Shown here piece after piece: positions 54,413 to 63,553 of a DNA stretch of 64,000 nt (within the stretch, counting starts at the first letter, position 1; each line of letters opens with the position of its first letter). The stretch is taken from positions 9,166-73,165 of the forward strand of contig JAHPZJ010000013.1 in assembly GCA_019058245.1 (NCBI GenBank), given 5' to 3'. This DNA comes from Promethearchaeota archaeon (lineage in GTDB: Archaea > Asgardarchaeota > Lokiarchaeia > Sigyniarchaeales > SOKP01). A program made the position numbers and the translations under genes. Under the pieces are notes generated by a model. That model had not been told where the DNA came from, did not search any database, and saw only the letters and a list, made by a program, of their open reading frames with translations.

Positions 54413-55540
54413 GTGATAAATGAGCTGTTTGAGTATATTTTGAATAAAATACCTGAATTAAAGTATTTTAAATATGATAAGATTTTTAAGCTCGAATCGG
54501 GAAAAACATTACCTAAATTTCAATTAGCTTATGAAACCTATGGACAATTAAATTCAACTAAATCAAACGCGATATTAATTTTTCATGCGTTGTCTGGTAG
54601 TTCACATGTTTTCAAAGATAATAGCGAAATTGGTGGTTGGTGGGATGAGATGGTTGGACCAAATAAACCATTTGATACAAATGAATATTTTATAATTTGT
54701 GCTAATATTTTAGGTAGTTGTTATGGTTCTACTGGACCAAATTCCCTCAATCCATTAAATGGAAAAATTTATGGGCTAGATTTTCCTATCATAACAATTC
54801 ATGATATTGTAAAAGCAATAAAAATGTTAATAGACCATTTAGGTGTTCAAAAATTGTTGACAGTAACAGGAAGTAGTATGGGTGGTATGCAAGTTTTGGA
54901 TTGGGTTATTAATTTTTCAGGAATAACCTTATCTGCAATTCCAATGGCTACTGCAGCTTATGCAACTACCTTTAATATTGCATTTAATGAAGTACAACGA
55001 CAAGCAATTTATTCAGATTCTTTTTGGAATAATGGAAATTATTATTCAGGATTTGCACCAAATAAAGGATTAAGACTAGCGAGAGAAATAGGTCATATTA
55101 CTTATTTAAGTGAAGATATTATGAGAGAAAAATTCGGTCGTTCTTTACAAAATAATCCAAAATTACTTTTTCAATTTACTGAAGAATTTGAAGTCGAAAG
55201 TTATTTGCAGTATAAGGGGACAACTTTCACTAAACGTTTTGATGCAAATTCTTATTTGTATATTACAAAAGCAATTGATTATTTCGACATTCGCCAAAAT
55301 GGAAACCTAATTCCGACATTCTCCCACCTGGAGAATAACAAATTCTTGGTAATCTCTTTTTCTTCTGATTGGTTATATCCCACAAGTAAATTGAAGGAAA
55401 TAGTTTTTGCCTTAAAATCAAATTCTTTAGACGTTAGTTTTGTAGAGATTGATGTTAATTATGGGCATGATTCATTTTTAATAGATTGTAAAGATTTACG
55501 AGAAGTAGTTTCAAATTTTTTAACAAATATAGAGGTTTGA
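54413..55540 (+). CDS. metX: homoserine O-acetyltransferase
   Basis: 375 residues from GTG. An alpha/beta-hydrolase fold acyltransferase: LIFHALSGSSHVF, GSCYGSTGPNSLNP, nucleophile Ser155 in GSSMGGMQVLDW, the acid in SSDWLYP and the His in NYGHDSFLID. It acetylates homoserine for methionine synthesis. GTG lies within AGGTGA, so the true start could be further in (CTG at 54425 is spaced eight bases from it). metW follows 13 bases later, the MetXW pairing common in bacteria. Confidence 0.93.
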   Translation: MINELFEYILNKIPELKYFKYDKIFKLESGKTLPKFQLAYETYGQLNSTKSNAILIFHALSGSSHVFKDNSEIGGWWDEMVGPNKPFDTNEYFIICANILGSCYGSTGPNSLNPLNGKIYGLDFPIITIHDIVKAIKMLIDHLGVQKLLTVTGSSMGGMQVLDWVINFSGITLSAIPMATAAYATTFNIAFNEVQRQAIYSDSFWNNGNYYSGFAPNKGLRLAREIGHITYLSEDIMREKFGRSLQNNPKLLFQFTEEFEVESYLQYKGTTFTKRFDANSYLYITKAIDYFDIRQNGNLIPTFSHLENNKFLVISFSSDWLYPTSKLKEIVFALKSNSLDVSFVEIDVNYGHDSFLIDCKDLREVVSNFLTNIEV

Positions 55541-55553
55541 ATTAATTTAAATT

Positions 55554-56147
55554 ATGTTAAAAAGAAAAGATCTACAAATAATATGTGAATATGTTACTGA
55601 TTCAAGTAGAGTATTGGATTTAGGTTGCGGAGATGGGCAATTACTTCATGAATTGGTTAAAGAAAAAAAAGTTAAGGGATTAGGAATTGAAATTTCTATT
55701 GATTGTATCAAAAATTGCCTGAAAAAAGGACTCTCCGTGATACAAGAAGATTTAAATGAGGGTTTAAAGGATTTTAAAGATAACTCATTTGATTACATCA
55801 TCTTAAGTCAAACTTTAGAATATATATCATCACCTGATAATCTTATAAAAGAAATGTTAAGAGTCGGAAAACGTTCTTATATTAGTTTTGAAAATTTAGC
55901 TTATTGGAGAAATCGCTTATCTTTTCTCTTTAAAGGCAGAATAAAAAGTTCTAAAAATGGAGGGTCAATTATAAATGGGAAAAAGCAACAACTCTTAACA
56001 GTAAAATCATTCCAAGAACTCTGTAAGAAGAAGGGATTTATAATTTCCTCAAGGATATACCTTCCTAAAAGACAATTCAATCTTACTAAAATTTTTCCAA
56101 ATCTTTTCAGCAGAACAGCAATTTTTATTTTAAAATGCAAATCATAA
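55554..56147 (+). CDS. metW: MetW-like methyltransferase-fold protein
   Basis: 197 residues. It starts with the MetW pattern: LQIICEYVTDSSRVLDLGCGDGQLLHEL with the SAM-type LGCGDG motif, then VKGLGIEIS, VIQEDLNEGLKDF and SFDYIILSQTLEY, followed by NLAYWRNRLSFLFKGR. In bacteria MetW assists MetX in homoserine acetylation; no methyl transfer is established. It is directly downstream of metX, so the same partnership is likely. Confidence 0.9.
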   Translation: MLKRKDLQIICEYVTDSSRVLDLGCGDGQLLHELVKEKKVKGLGIEISIDCIKNCLKKGLSVIQEDLNEGLKDFKDNSFDYIILSQTLEYISSPDNLIKEMLRVGKRSYISFENLAYWRNRLSFLFKGRIKSSKNGGSIINGKKQQLLTVKSFQELCKKKGFIISSRIYLPKRQFNLTKIFPNLFSRTAIFILKCKS

Positions 56148-56169
56148 CAAAAAAAATTTAATCATTAGT

Positions 56170-57342
56170 ATGAATGTAAATTGGAATAAAATAAGAAAGG
56201 AACAGTTTCCTGCCCTTGAAAATTCAATATATCTGAAAGCAGCCGGAGGGTCTCCAATGAGTAAAGTAGGATATGACGCTTCTTTAAAGTACCTAACTGA
56301 ATTACATATAGTTGGAGATTTATTTTGGGATCAATATTTTGATGATGCTGAACTTACAAGGCAGTTAATTGCGAACTATATTAATTGTAAACCTCATGAA
56401 ATTGCTTTTCTTATGAATACATCTTCTGGAATGAATGTAATTGCTCATATACTTGAAAGAGGAAGAATATTATATCCCGAGGGTGAATTTCCCACATCAA
56501 TACTGATTTTTAAAAAATTAGGGTTTAAATGTGATAAGTATCCTTTGGAATCTGATAATTCATATCCCTTAGATAAAATTTCTAATTATGTAAAGGAAGA
56601 TACCAAATATATTATCCATAGTCATGTTCAATATCTAACTGGTTTTAAACAAAATTTAGGTGGATTAGGGAATTTTTGTAAAAAAAATAAATATATAAGT
56701 ATAATAAATGCTACCCAATCATTTGGCGCTTTTCCTATTGATACAACCCAAGAGAAGATTGATATTTTAGTGGCATCTGGGTTGAAATGGGCCTGCAGCG
56801 GATATGGGTTGGGAATTCTATATCTCAATGATAGACTTATTCCTAAGGAAGGATTATCTTTTTCAAGTTGGCTAAGTGTCAAAGATTCATTTTCAATGGA
56901 TAATGATAATCTTAATTTCATTAATCAAACAAAAGCCATGGACGGCTTAGGAGGTACTCCAAATTTTGCTTCAATTATTGCTTTAAAAGCAAACCTTCTA
57001 TTAATAAAGGAGATTGGAAATGGTAATATTAGAGAAGGCATTAAACGAATACGAAAAAGAATAATTAATCTCACTCAGAGTTTCATAGAGCAACTTAAGG
57101 AGACTAATTTAAAAATTATCACTCCTTTAGATATAGAATATCGCTCAGGTATAATTACAATTGAGAGTGAAAATGCTAAGTCAATATTTTCGGACCTTTC
57201 AGCAAAAAATATCCAAATTTCACTTAGGAACTATCCTAAAACAAAAAATAAGACTCTTCTAAGGTTTGCTTTCAACTATTATAATAATGAAGATGATATT
57301 GAAGAAACAATTTCAATCTTAAAATCAAACCAAAAAAGATAA
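56170..57342 (+). CDS. class-V PLP enzyme (cysteine desulfurase/epimerase-like)
   Basis: 390 residues. Fold-type I, class-V aminotransferase pattern: YLKAAGGSPMS at the N-terminus, NTSSGMNVIAHIL, HSHVQYLTGFKQNL, NATQSFGAFPID and the PLP Lys206 in ASGLKWACSGYGLGILYL. There is no clear catalytic Cys loop of IscS type, so desulfurase activity is not assured; it could be a lyase or desulfurase acting on another sulfur (or selenium) amino acid. It lies 22 bases after metW and seven before the cystathionine synthase gene, within the methionine/cysteine operon. Confidence 0.82.
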   Translation: MNVNWNKIRKEQFPALENSIYLKAAGGSPMSKVGYDASLKYLTELHIVGDLFWDQYFDDAELTRQLIANYINCKPHEIAFLMNTSSGMNVIAHILERGRILYPEGEFPTSILIFKKLGFKCDKYPLESDNSYPLDKISNYVKEDTKYIIHSHVQYLTGFKQNLGGLGNFCKKNKYISIINATQSFGAFPIDTTQEKIDILVASGLKWACSGYGLGILYLNDRLIPKEGLSFSSWLSVKDSFSMDNDNLNFINQTKAMDGLGGTPNFASIIALKANLLLIKEIGNGNIREGIKRIRKRIINLTQSFIEQLKETNLKIITPLDIEYRSGIITIESENAKSIFSDLSAKNIQISLRNYPKTKNKTLLRFAFNYYNNEDDIEETISILKSNQKR

Positions 57343-57349
57343 AAAAGAA

Positions 57350-58993
57350 ATGCAATTACCAGAATTAAAATACCTTAAAATTATCGGGGGTTTTCATGGG
57401 ATTTCTGCAGTATTTCCTAAACTACAAGATGTCATTGATTATGAAGAAGGAAACATATATGTTAATCAAGCTTATCCCCGCTTTGTTAGTCATCCAACCG
57501 TAAAAATTCTTGAATTAAAATATAAAAAAAAAACTAAGTCGCTTGAATCGATTAGTTGCCATAGTTTTGAGAGTGCAATATTTTTAGTATTTGACTATTT
57601 CTATGAAAAAGGCTGTAAAATCTATATTGATGAGGAATTAACTAAGATTCTTTCTATTTATTTCAAAGAAAAATTTCCTGATATTATTGTTGAAGTTGAG
57701 CCAAATGAAGCGGAAGTACTTTTTATCAGTAAATTAGAAGATTTCAACGAAAACAAAATAGTTATAGGGATATTTAACGAGAAAGACCTTTCAGAAATAA
57801 TAGATTCAATAAAATTCAACATTATAATTATTAATGAAAAAACATTTGATATTGGAATTATATTAATTTTTAATTCTAGATACGTAATACTAGAAACCCT
57901 GAGAAGACATTGTGGTTTCAATGTAAGTTCTCGTAAATTTTTAAAAGTTTACATCAATAAGCAAAAAGAAGCGAAACTTGAATATAAACTTAAATCTACC
58001 ATTTCCAAACTCGAACACTTGAAATCAAATCATTGTTATTTGTATTCTTCAGGGATGGCTGCTGTATTTTCGTCCATTTTTTCACTAATGTCAGTAGAAC
58101 GACCAAAAATTATTATATTAGGATCTTTATACGTTGATACTTTCCGAATTTTAGAAAAATGGCCAAAAAAATTTGGACTTAAAAAACCTATATTTATCAG
58201 GGCTGATATTGATAATAATTTGCAAAAATGTATTGATGATGAAGTAACTGCTGTTATTATCGAGTTTCCTAGTAATCCCTTAATTCAGCTTGTAGATATT
58301 AGTAAAATAGTAAGAATTGCACACTCTCATGGATCAAAGGTGTTAGTGGATAATACAATTGCTACTCCTTATAATTTCAATCCACTTGATTATGATGTGG
58401 ACATCGTTGTTCATAGTACGACCAAATTTCTAAGTGGAAAAAATAATCATATTGGAGGTGCTATTTTAACTAATAATGAAAAGATTGGTGAAAACATTAA
58501 AGGACTTAATAATTTGCTTCAATTAAAGATGCACATCAATGATATAAAAACACTTAGCCGAAATATAAAAACTTTTGAAGAAAGAATGGCAAAAATAAAT
58601 AGAAATGCTGAAATCGTTGCCAATTTCCTAAATAACCATGAATTTATTGAAAAAGTGTACTATCCTAGTCTTAAAAATAGTCCGAATCGTAAACTTAAGG
58701 AAAAATATCTGAGAGCTGGTGGAGGATTATTAAGTTTTGTATTAAAAGATTCTTCAGCAGAAAATGCAATGAAATTTTATGATAATCTTCTACCTCCGAT
58801 TTTAAAAGGACCAAGTTTAGGATCCGAGAAAACCTTATTATCCCCATACGTTATGATGGCACATTATAATGACGCAAAACAAGAATTAGAACGCTTAGGT
58901 TTTGATTTTTATTTAATGAGACTTTCTGTTGGAATAGAAAAAATTAACTTAATTCTAAAAAGCCTTGAAAATGGATTAAGTCAATTAAAATAA
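57350..58993 (+). CDS. fungal-type cystathionine gamma-synthase
   Basis: 547 residues, longer than the 380-400 of ordinary bacterial MetB. The C-terminal part (about 225-545) is a Cys/Met-metabolism PLP domain: YSSGMAAVFSSIF, EFPSNPLIQLVDI, LVDNTIATPYNFNPLDY and PLP Lys359 in VHSTTKFLSGKNNHIGG. The N-terminal part begins with GISAVFPKLQDVIDYEEG and AYPRFVSHP, closely like the start of fungal STR2-type cystathionine gamma-synthases (AVSV-x-LPTW, GYPRFF). STR2 uses O-acetylhomoserine, the product of MetX upstream, with cysteine. A CHSFESAIF segment shows a degenerate repeat of the SSGMAA element. Assignment is from memory of the family. Confidence 0.85.
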   Translation: MQLPELKYLKIIGGFHGISAVFPKLQDVIDYEEGNIYVNQAYPRFVSHPTVKILELKYKKKTKSLESISCHSFESAIFLVFDYFYEKGCKIYIDEELTKILSIYFKEKFPDIIVEVEPNEAEVLFISKLEDFNENKIVIGIFNEKDLSEIIDSIKFNIIIINEKTFDIGIILIFNSRYVILETLRRHCGFNVSSRKFLKVYINKQKEAKLEYKLKSTISKLEHLKSNHCYLYSSGMAAVFSSIFSLMSVERPKIIILGSLYVDTFRILEKWPKKFGLKKPIFIRADIDNNLQKCIDDEVTAVIIEFPSNPLIQLVDISKIVRIAHSHGSKVLVDNTIATPYNFNPLDYDVDIVVHSTTKFLSGKNNHIGGAILTNNEKIGENIKGLNNLLQLKMHINDIKTLSRNIKTFEERMAKINRNAEIVANFLNNHEFIEKVYYPSLKNSPNRKLKEKYLRAGGGLLSFVLKDSSAENAMKFYDNLLPPILKGPSLGSEKTLLSPYVMMAHYNDAKQELERLGFDFYLMRLSVGIEKINLILKSLENGLSQLK

Positions 58994-59020
58994 TAAAAAC
59001 ACAAATAAAAGCTCAATAAA

Positions 59021-59710
59021 TTGAGAGAAATTGCTGAACAAATAGAAGGAAGACTTTTAGAAAAAGGAATTATTGTAAAAGTAGAATTTAGAGATGATGA
59101 AAACCTCAAGAGTACATATTTAATTTCAACTCCTAGTGCCTTTAAAAAGAAGTATCTCTTTATAATTGTTCCAGGATACCCTGAAATCGCGGGGGTTTGG
59201 TCATTTACTTTATTAAGTCAAGATAAACTAACTGAGTCAAGCATGGAATCATATTTTATAGAATTTGATAGAGAAAATTGGGGATTGGTTGCTTTAAATC
59301 CTCATTATATTAATGGTGATTTAGAAGGTATTAATTATTTTAACCAATTAGCCTATATAACTCAAAATCTAAAACCTAAGACCAAGTTTGGATTTATTGG
59401 GTTCTCTATGGGAGGTAGAATTATCTATGATTATCTTAATAAAAATAAAAAAATATTGGAGAATTTAATTGGTATTGTTCAAATAGATCCTGTAATTCAA
59501 AGTCTAAATTATGATAGTAACTTTATGCGTTCTTTAGTAGATAGAACAATCTTGTTCGCTTCGAGTACTGATAAATATCAATTTGGATTGAAGGCTTCAA
59601 TTCTACTTAATATCCCAAATATTCCTATAGAGGGAATACATGGCATTCTTCCTAGCAAATGTCTAGGGAAAATAATTGATTACTTTAAAAATCAGGTTAA
59701 AAAAGAGTAA
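59021..59710 (+). CDS. alpha/beta hydrolase-like protein
   Basis: 229 residues from TTG, 27 bases after the cystathionine synthase gene. LFIIVPGYPEIAG near the start and the nucleophile elbow GFSMGGRIIYDYL are those of alpha/beta hydrolases, and IEGIHGILPSK near the end may carry the His. No SD is obvious. It could be a lipid or thioester hydrolase; its link to the sulfur operon is positional. Confidence 0.7.
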   Translation: MREIAEQIEGRLLEKGIIVKVEFRDDENLKSTYLISTPSAFKKKYLFIIVPGYPEIAGVWSFTLLSQDKLTESSMESYFIEFDRENWGLVALNPHYINGDLEGINYFNQLAYITQNLKPKTKFGFIGFSMGGRIIYDYLNKNKKILENLIGIVQIDPVIQSLNYDSNFMRSLVDRTILFASSTDKYQFGLKASILLNIPNIPIEGIHGILPSKCLGKIIDYFKNQVKKE

Positions 59711-59903
59711 GGATTAAGTTCAGTATTAATCCTCAATATTGATTAAATCCAAGAGAAATTAACGGTCATTTCAGTTAAGAGATCGACTAAATCTACATAT
59801 TCAAGCTGAATTATCTTCCAATGAAGAAAAGTAGGTCTTTTCTTTTAGGGGAAGAATGATAATTAGAATAAAAATTGTGATTTTTCTAAAAACTGAAGGA
59901 TTT

Positions 59904-60920
59904 TCATAAAATATGCTGTTCTATTTTTTCTTTCTTTATTTTATCAACATCGATGAAATTTTTTAATGCATGTATCTTTGTACCATAAACAATTCTTCCA
60001 TTAATATCATTGTTATCTGAATATCTTAAAGTTAGTTCCGCGGCAAACTTCATTACTTCATTATCTCTTTTTCCTTGAATAATAGTAATTGGACCTGTCA
60101 CATTTTCAGCTTGCATTATTAAATCATTAGTATATTTCAATTGAAGTAATAACTTATTTTCTAACTCATTTCTTCCTACTATAATTTTTGATTGATTATA
60201 CCTAAAATGGCGTCCATATTTTAGAATATTCACATCCTTCATGTTAAGATTCTCATGATATTTAATACAATCTTTCATTCGATTCGAAAATCCCTTATCA
60301 GTTAATAAACATCCACCACATGCATAATATGAATTTAATAATCCATATTTCTGAGCAATTTCGAGTTGAATCTTTCTGCTTCGTCCATTGATACCAAATA
60401 ATTTAGATCTATCAATATATCCTTGTTTTTCAAGAATAGTAGGTTCCAATAATAAAGCAGATAAGGGTCTTAGTAATTTTCCTTTTAGCCCTGCTTCACG
60501 TTCAATGATCTTTAAAGCTCGTTTATTTTGAGATTTAGGTCTTTGATTTAAAACTTCTCCTGTAAAAATAAAATCAGCCTTGATTTTTTCTGCAAATTTC
60601 TTGGCTTTTTTTAAAATGTATATTCTGCAATCGATACATGGATTTAAATTTCTCCCATAACCGAATATTGGACTACGGATTATTTTTAGGTAATCTTCTT
60701 TCTTATATTGGTAATATGTTGTAATTCCCAATTTTTCATAATATAAATTTAAACCACATTCTGAATTTTTTAAGGCTTTATCACAATTACAAAATGGCGA
60801 TTTAAAATTGAGTCCCACAATTTCAATATCTTGTAATTTTAGCATTAAAGTAGCAATTAAACTGTCCAATCCTCCCGAAATTAATCCAAGTCCTAAGAGG
60901 CTATTGTTAGTATATCTCAT
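59904..60920 (-). CDS. PP-loop sulfurtransferase ATPase (MnmA/ThiI-like)
   Basis: 338 residues. The PP-loop SGGLDS (15-20) adenylates the substrate. C-containing motifs NPCIDCR (near 94) and YACGGCLLTDKG (near 200) are the pair used in archaeal MnmA/ThiI-like thiolases for sulfur transfer or cluster binding. A C-terminal domain of about 110 residues has no recognised name. It lies last in the minus-strand operon E1/MoeB, TusA, PP-loop, so it probably thiolates tRNA or another acceptor with sulfur from TusA. Confidence 0.82.
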   Translation of the reverse strand: MRYTNNSLLGLGLISGGLDSLIATLMLKLQDIEIVGLNFKSPFCNCDKALKNSECGLNLYYEKLGITTYYQYKKEDYLKIIRSPIFGYGRNLNPCIDCRIYILKKAKKFAEKIKADFIFTGEVLNQRPKSQNKRALKIIEREAGLKGKLLRPLSALLLEPTILEKQGYIDRSKLFGINGRSRKIQLEIAQKYGLLNSYYACGGCLLTDKGFSNRMKDCIKYHENLNMKDVNILKYGRHFRYNQSKIIVGRNELENKLLLQLKYTNDLIMQAENVTGPITIIQGKRDNEVMKFAAELTLRYSDNNDINGRIVYGTKIHALKNFIDVDKIKKEKIEQHIL

Positions 60921-60939
60921 TTGAATTTAATATTGAAAT

Positions 60940-61209
60940 TTAAAGCTTTTTTAGTTTCAAAAACCATATGCCTTCTTCTGGGTCAATTTCCTTTTTTTCC
61001 ATTAACTCTGCGAGGTTTTGACGGTTACAATTTTCAGGTATATTTTTTGCCGCAGGAGGAAAATCTAAAATAACTTCTAAAATATCACCTTGATCCAATT
61101 CTTCAAGAGATAATTTAGTATAGACGAATGTCATAGGGCATACTTTTCCTTTAATATCCAGGTTTTTTAACATAATTCTCAAATCTTTTTTTGAACTTTT
61201 TACTAACAT
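60940..61209 (-). CDS. TusA-like sulfur carrier
   Basis: 89 residues; the TusA/SirA fold starts near residue 14 (LKNLDIKGKVCPMTFVYTKLSLEEL). The sulfur-accepting Cys is C24 in VCPMT. The start overlaps the end of the E1-like gene by seven bases, indicating coupling. A few residues before LKNL are extra. It passes persulfide sulfur to the PP-loop enzyme downstream. Confidence 0.9.
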   Translation of the reverse strand: MLVKSSKKDLRIMLKNLDIKGKVCPMTFVYTKLSLEELDQGDILEVILDFPPAAKNIPENCNRQNLAELMEKKEIDPEEGIWFLKLKKL

Positions 61210-62015
61210 ATATCTTCTATCCTATAGTTATAGGTTCCAACTAAATCGACTGCATTTTCTCCACATGCAATACAATTATCATCTCTATGAATATCTATAA
61301 AATTAAATGTATTTCGTAAGAGATCTACATATAATATCTTATTTGTGATTAAATCACCTACATTCAGAATGTATTTGATTGCTTCATTTGCTTCTATACA
61401 ACCTAGGATCCCTGGAATTAATCCAATGACTCCTGCTTCTGAACATGACATCCCCGTGCCCATATCAGAGACATCGCCAAAAATGCATCTATAACAAGCA
61501 GTTTTTTTCTCTGGAACCGTTGTCATAATCTGTCCATGGAATCTTAATACTCCTGCTATTGTAAATGGGATCTGTAAATAGATACATGTATCATTAACTA
61601 ACATCTTGGTAGGAAAGTTGTCAGAACCTTCTATCACAAAATCTGATCCTTTAATAAATTTTTTAGCATTTAGAGGGGTAATCTTATCGGAAATAACCTC
61701 AATGCTGCAATCTGGATTTAAAAGATTCAGCTTTTCAATAGCACTCTCTGTTTTTTTTCGATTAATATCTTTTGTGAAATGGAGAATCTGTCTATGCAAA
61801 TTTGAAGGTTCGACTATATCATAATCAATCACTTTTAAATGACCAATTCCTGCGGCAACTAAATAATATGCGACAGGTGATCCAAGTGCTCCTAATCCAA
61901 TTAAAGAAACTTTTGAATTCAATAATTTTTTTTGTCCAATTCCTCCAATTTCCTTAAGGACAATTTGACGTGAATATCTATTGATCTGTTCTTCTGTTAA
62001 ATTCATCTTCTTCAA
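61203..62015 (-). CDS. moeB: E1-like ThiF/MoeB adenylyltransferase
   Basis: 270 residues. The ATP-binding motif is G40LGALG45, with SNLHRQILHF (R75) and the acidic IEGSDNFPTK. Zinc ligands are CYRC and CIAC. It adenylates the C-terminal Gly of beta-grasp carriers; the ThiS/MoaD-like protein at 49792 ends in GG. It is the first gene of the minus-strand sulfur relay operon. MoeB, ThiF or UBA-like use cannot be told apart here. Confidence 0.9.
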   Translation of the reverse strand: MKKMNLTEEQINRYSRQIVLKEIGGIGQKKLLNSKVSLIGLGALGSPVAYYLVAAGIGHLKVIDYDIVEPSNLHRQILHFTKDINRKKTESAIEKLNLLNPDCSIEVISDKITPLNAKKFIKGSDFVIEGSDNFPTKMLVNDTCIYLQIPFTIAGVLRFHGQIMTTVPEKKTACYRCIFGDVSDMGTGMSCSEAGVIGLIPGILGCIEANEAIKYILNVGDLITNKILYVDLLRNTFNFIDIHRDDNCIACGENAVDLVGTYNYRIEDIC

Positions 62016-62150
62016 TTCTAAGTGTAAAACTTAAGATATTAAAATTTTATATTTATATAAAATAAAATGCAAAAATTGCATTAACCTATTTATACGATAC
62101 TGAATGATTAATTCGAAAGGAACTAAATTTAATCATAATTGGATTTCGCC

Positions 62151-62176
62151 CTATAATGAATCATTATAGTTTTTTT
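62151..62176 (+). terminator. 9-bp hairpin followed by seven T
   Basis: CTATAATGA, a single A, then TCATTATAG form a perfect inverted repeat (62151-62169), followed by T7. It lies in the region between two divergent genes, where a terminator is unexpected. It could end an unseen transcript, attenuate the plus-strand dehydrogenase, or be an operator. Confidence 0.4.
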
Positions 62177-62293
62177 ATCTATCCCCTAATTTCTTAAAAA
62201 AAATTGATTTAATTTTTCCTTTTGTTCTTTTTTTTAATTTTATTAAGTAATCTTTAATTAATATTTAAATAAACTAAAAGATGTAAAGAATCT

Positions 62294-63274
62294 ATGAAAG
62301 CAGCAGTTATTGAAGACATTAATAAAATTATATATAAGAAAAATTATCCTAAACCTATTCCTGGTCCAGACGAGGCATTAGTTAAAGTACATTATTGTGG
62401 AATTTGTGGGAGTGATATAACTAATTTTAAATATAAATTATACAAAATGCCTCTAATAGGGGGACATGAAATTACTGGGGAAATTAAAGAAATTGGTGAG
62501 AATGTTTTTGAGGCAAGTGTAGGAGATAAAGTTCTTTGTGTTAATGTATCGCTTGATTTTACTCAAGATGAATTGAGTGGTTTAGGAATATTTCAAGATG
62601 GAGGATTTGCTGAGTATGTGAAAGTACCTAAAAACTCAATATTTCCCCTTCCTAAAAATATTTCTACTAAAGATGCTGCATTGATTGAAACATTTGCGTT
62701 AATAATGCGAGCGTTTAAATTATCAAGAATTGAAAAGAATGAAAATATTCTTATTATTGGAGGAGGAAATGTTGGATTAGCAACTTTAAAATCAGTATTA
62801 ATTGAAAAAGATCCCAATTACGTTATTGTGGTTGAACCTCAAGAATTTTTACGCAAAAAAGCAATTGAAATAGGTGCAACAAAAGCAGTTGATACAAGCA
62901 GAGCCAAAATAAAAAAAATAACAAAAAATCTGGGAATACCAACATTTATTTTTGATTGTGTTGGAAATGAAGAAACACTTTCCAATGCGGTTTACTTTAT
63001 TAAAAAAGGAGGGACTATTTTATTAGAAGGTATACATAAAGGAACTATAACATTTCCTATATTCATGTTAAATTCCAAAGAGGTAACTTTGAAAGGAAGT
63101 TTAGGTCATGATCGAGATGACATTCTAGCGGCAATCGATTTATTTGCTGAGGGAATAGTTGATGCTAATGAATTTATTTCTAAAGTGATTCGTTTAGAAG
63201 ATATGCAGAAAACCTTCGAAAGATTTTTAGAGCCATCAGGAAGGGATTTTATAAAAATTTTAGTAAAAATTTAA
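62294..63274 (+). CDS. zinc-type alcohol dehydrogenase, no structural zinc lobe
   Basis: 326 residues of the medium-chain dehydrogenase family: catalytic zinc Cys in CGICGSD, GGHEITGEIKEIG for the His-Glu part, and the Rossmann motif GGGNVGLATL. The loop that usually holds four Cys for structural zinc is replaced by VSLDFTQDELSGLGIF, so that site is missing and the protein is short. NAD(P) oxidation of an alcohol or sugar alcohol is likely; substrate unknown. Separate from the sulfur genes. Confidence 0.88.
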   Translation: MKAAVIEDINKIIYKKNYPKPIPGPDEALVKVHYCGICGSDITNFKYKLYKMPLIGGHEITGEIKEIGENVFEASVGDKVLCVNVSLDFTQDELSGLGIFQDGGFAEYVKVPKNSIFPLPKNISTKDAALIETFALIMRAFKLSRIEKNENILIIGGGNVGLATLKSVLIEKDPNYVIVVEPQEFLRKKAIEIGATKAVDTSRAKIKKITKNLGIPTFIFDCVGNEETLSNAVYFIKKGGTILLEGIHKGTITFPIFMLNSKEVTLKGSLGHDRDDILAAIDLFAEGIVDANEFISKVIRLEDMQKTFERFLEPSGRDFIKILVKI

Positions 63275-63553
63275 TTTTTCATTATAATATTTATTTCTTT
63301 TAGAAAAGATACAATTTCATTTAGATTAAATTTAACGGAAAGCAAAATAATAAAAACTCTACAATCATACAAGTGATCTAATTTTTTAGACAATTTTCTC
63401 TTTATTTTTAACTAATTTCATATTTTATTGAAAGAATTTTCTCGAAATAATTGTTTTTTAAGAGAGAAAACAAAAAAACTTAAATACAATATTAAGTAAG
63501 ATAAATGCAATATCAATATTTGCTATTTTGAATTTTTATAAAGAGAGAGGGTT

